NCBI GenBank assembly: GCA_039920165.1
Contig: JBDSEG010000150.1
Location: 1 to 6,564 of the forward strand
DNA length: 6,564 bases
Direction: 5' to 3'
From: JBDSEG01 sp039920165
Lineage (GTDB): Bacteria; Pseudomonadota; Gammaproteobacteria; Burkholderiales; Burkholderiaceae_C
The position numbers and the translations under genes are program-made. The notes below the pieces were generated by a model. The model was not told where the DNA came from. It saw only the letters and a list, made by a program, of their open reading frames with translations, and did not search any database. Position 1 is the stretch's first letter; the number at the start of each line of letters is the position of its first letter. This document shows, piece after piece, positions 5,535-6,564 of this stretch.

Positions 5535-5569
5535 GCTGCCGGCAGCTTCATTGGCAGCTTCATTGGCAA
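5535..5569. repeat. 12-bp palindrome plus 12-bp tandem repeat in the regulator leader
   Basis: GCTGCC|GGCAGC (5535-5546) is a perfect 12-bp palindrome. It overlaps a tandem repeat of GGCAGCTTCATT (5541-5552 and 5553-5564), followed by a partial third copy, GGCAA (5565-5569). The array ends about 8 bases before the AAAGG ribosome binding site, so copy number changes would alter the leader and the operator-to-gene distance without touching the protein. Confidence 0.75.
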
Positions 5570-5590
5570 CTGCGAGAAAGGCGACTTCGT

Positions 5591-6259
5591 ATGGCAATGC
5601 TTTCCAACCTCGACCTGATCCGGCGCGTTCCGCTGTTCTCGCTGCTGACCAACGACCAGGCGCAGGGCATCGCCGACAGCGTGGTCAAACGCCGCTACCG
5701 GCGCGGCGAGATCATCGTCGAGCACAACAAGAAGTCGAATGCGCTGTTCATCCTGCTGACCGGCCGGGCCCGCGTGCTGACGGCCGATTCGCGCGGGCGT
5801 GAAGTGATCCTCGCGGTGCTCGAATCGGGCGACTACGTGGGCGAGATGAGCCTGATCGACAACGAGCCGCATTCGGCCACCGTGCGTGCCGAGGTGCAGA
5901 CCGACATGCTGATCCTCGGCCGCGCCGAATTCACGCGCTGCCTGCCCGAACACGCAAGCCTGTCGTACGCCATCATGCGCGGCCTGGTGCACCGCCTGCG
6001 CGCCGCCGACCGGCAGATCGAATCGCTCGCCTTGCTGGATGTATACGGTCGTGTCGCGCGCAGCTTGCTCGACATGTCCGAGATGCAGGGCGAGGTGAAG
6101 ATCATCCGCAACAAGGTATCGCGCCAAGACCTCGCCAAGGTCGTCGGTGCCTCGCGTGAGATGGTCAGCCGCGTGATGAAAGACCTCGAGGAGCGTGCCA
6201 TGATCCAGACCCAGGAGAACGGCTCGGTGATCATCAAGGAACTGCTCACCGCGAGCTGA
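5591..6259 (+). CDS. Crp/Fnr-family transcriptional regulator
   Basis: A 222-residue cytoplasmic DNA-binding regulator with CRP architecture. The N-terminal cyclic-nucleotide-binding-like beta roll spans about 10-125 (RRGEIIVEH, FILLTGRARV, GDYVGEMSLIDNEPHSATVRA). The long dimer helix spans about 124-150. The winged helix-turn-helix spans about 175-215, with VSRQDLAKVVGASREMVSR. Recognition-helix Arg189, Glu190 and Arg194 correspond to CRP Arg180, Glu181 and Arg185, which read GTGA. In the nucleotide pocket Glu85 and Ser95 are kept, but CRP Arg82 is His94, Thr127 is Ala139 and Ser128 is Asp140, so classical cAMP binding is doubtful. It has a single Cys (117) and no FNR iron-sulfur cluster motif. 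The start could be ATG 5591 or 5597; AAAGG upstream favours 5591. It is divergent from trxB and immediately upstream of ftsK. Its effector and targets are unknown, so I give no symbol. Confidence 0.88.
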   Translation: MAMLSNLDLIRRVPLFSLLTNDQAQGIADSVVKRRYRRGEIIVEHNKKSNALFILLTGRARVLTADSRGREVILAVLESGDYVGEMSLIDNEPHSATVRAEVQTDMLILGRAEFTRCLPEHASLSYAIMRGLVHRLRAADRQIESLALLDVYGRVARSLLDMSEMQGEVKIIRNKVSRQDLAKVVGASREMVSRVMKDLEERAMIQTQENGSVIIKELLTAS

Positions 6260-6290
6260 AGCCCGTGCGGCCGCGCCGCTTCGATTTCCG
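6258..6290 (+). terminator. Weak terminator-like hairpin after the regulator gene
   Basis: GAAGC (6258-6262) can pair with GCTTC (6278-6282), with an inner GCG/CGC helix around a GCGGCCGC palindrome (6267-6274). Only a short GATTTCC follows, so the T-tract is poor. It may attenuate rather than stop transcription into ftsK. Confidence 0.3.
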
Positions 6291-6320
6291 ATCTCCGGTA
6301 CCTGATCTTCATTCCCCGGC

Positions 6321-6564
6321 ATGACCTTCCCCCTGGCTTCGCTTCACGCCGACGGCGGCACGGCCCCCGCTCTCTCCGCAACCAAGGCGTCGCGCCGCGA
6401 AGCGCGAAGGCCGCTTTCGGGCTCGCCGCCCGTCCGTAGCACGCTGCGCGCGCAGTCGCGATTGCTGGTCGGCGGGGTGCTGTGGCTGCTGGCGGTTCTG
6501 GCACTCGTCACCCACCAGGCCGGCGATGCTGCGTTCTCGACCACCGGTGCATCGGCCGCGGTCC
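6321..6564 (+). CDS. ftsK: FtsK-type DNA translocase, N-terminal part (runs off right edge)
   Basis: Probable start of the septal DNA translocase that couples chromosome dimer resolution and segregation to division. Only 81 codons are present and the frame is open at the edge. A basic, unstructured N-terminal tail (about 1-46, rich in Arg, Ala and Pro) leads into a hydrophobic transmembrane segment, LLVGGVLWLLAVLALVTH (about 48-65), then GDAAFSTTGASAAV, which resembles the first periplasmic loop of betaproteobacterial FtsK. The motor and gamma domains lie outside the window, so identity rests on this short similarity and on context: ftsK sits close to trxB and a regulator in E. coli too. The ATG at 6321 is the only reasonable start; there is no clear Shine-Dalgarno. 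It follows the regulator by 61 bp, so co-transcription is possible. Confidence 0.72.
   Translation, partial: MTFPLASLHADGGTAPALSATKASRREARRPLSGSPPVRSTLRAQSRLLVGGVLWLLAVLALVTHQAGDAAFSTTGASAAV

Larger units (their letters stand above)
5398..5590. promoter_or_regulatory. Divergent trxB / Crp-family regulator control region
   Basis: A 193-bp region driving trxB leftward and the regulator rightward. Plus-strand GACAAT (5487-5492) and TAGAAA (5503-5508) are possible -10 boxes for the regulator. Minus-strand GATAAA (plus 5455-5460) or TATTGT (plus 5488-5493, with TTCACG 16 bp upstream) are possible -10 boxes for trxB. None is clearly best. ATCACG occurs three times in the same orientation (5458-5463, 5519-5524, 5527-5532), and the 9-mer ATCACGCTG twice (5458-5466, 5527-5535). 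The right half holds a GTGA/TCAC palindrome, a 12-bp palindrome and a tandem repeat, listed separately. The regulator's Shine-Dalgarno is AAAGG, ending about 9-10 nt before its ATG. Confidence 0.45.

Noticed and set aside
5528..6322. Minus-strand open frame of 264 aa opposite the Crp-like gene
   Set aside because: It is a mirror of the regulator's codons with no start signal or domain of its own.

Overview
This window is an ordinary, compact, GC-rich stretch of proteobacterial chromosome. The proteins read best as betaproteobacterial. The trxB / regulator / ftsK arrangement, the DesA-like desaturase, and strong -10 boxes followed by CG all fit Rhodocyclales or Burkholderiales, but the genus cannot be fixed from sequence alone. 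Most genes are housekeeping. I found no CRISPR array, tRNA, rRNA, intact insertion sequence or obvious new defence or biosynthetic system.

Layout, left to right. (1) The 5' part of trpS (-) runs off the left edge. It is divergent from purN (+), with an 86-bp shared promoter region. (2) After purN comes a 147-bp palindromic, transposase-free element (945-1091) that overlaps both the purN stop codon and the promoter of the next gene, an RsmB/NOP-family RNA m5C methyltransferase (+). (3) A DesA-type acyl desaturase (+) follows, with its own -10 box and a clear intrinsic terminator. (4) That terminator is interlocked with one pointing the other way, which serves the minus-strand ribosomal protein pair rpmB-rpmG. 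(5) trxB (-) lies upstream of rpmB; the rpmB promoter overlaps the trxB stop codon. (6) A 193-bp divergent control region separates trxB from a Crp/Fnr-family regulator (+). (7) The regulator is followed by the first 81 codons of an FtsK-type DNA translocase (+), cut by the right edge.

The genes cover tryptophan charging, purine synthesis, rRNA modification, 50S subunit assembly, thiol redox balance, membrane lipid unsaturation and chromosome segregation. They form several short transcription units rather than one pathway. Four points merit a second look. The palindromic element seems to have rebuilt the stop codon and promoter at its edges. The downstream methyltransferase has a promoter predicting an almost leaderless mRNA. 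The Crp-like protein keeps the CRP DNA-reading residues but has lost several cAMP contacts, and a matching GTGA/TCAC palindrome lies in its own upstream region. That regulator also occupies the position that lrp holds between trxB and ftsK in E. coli.
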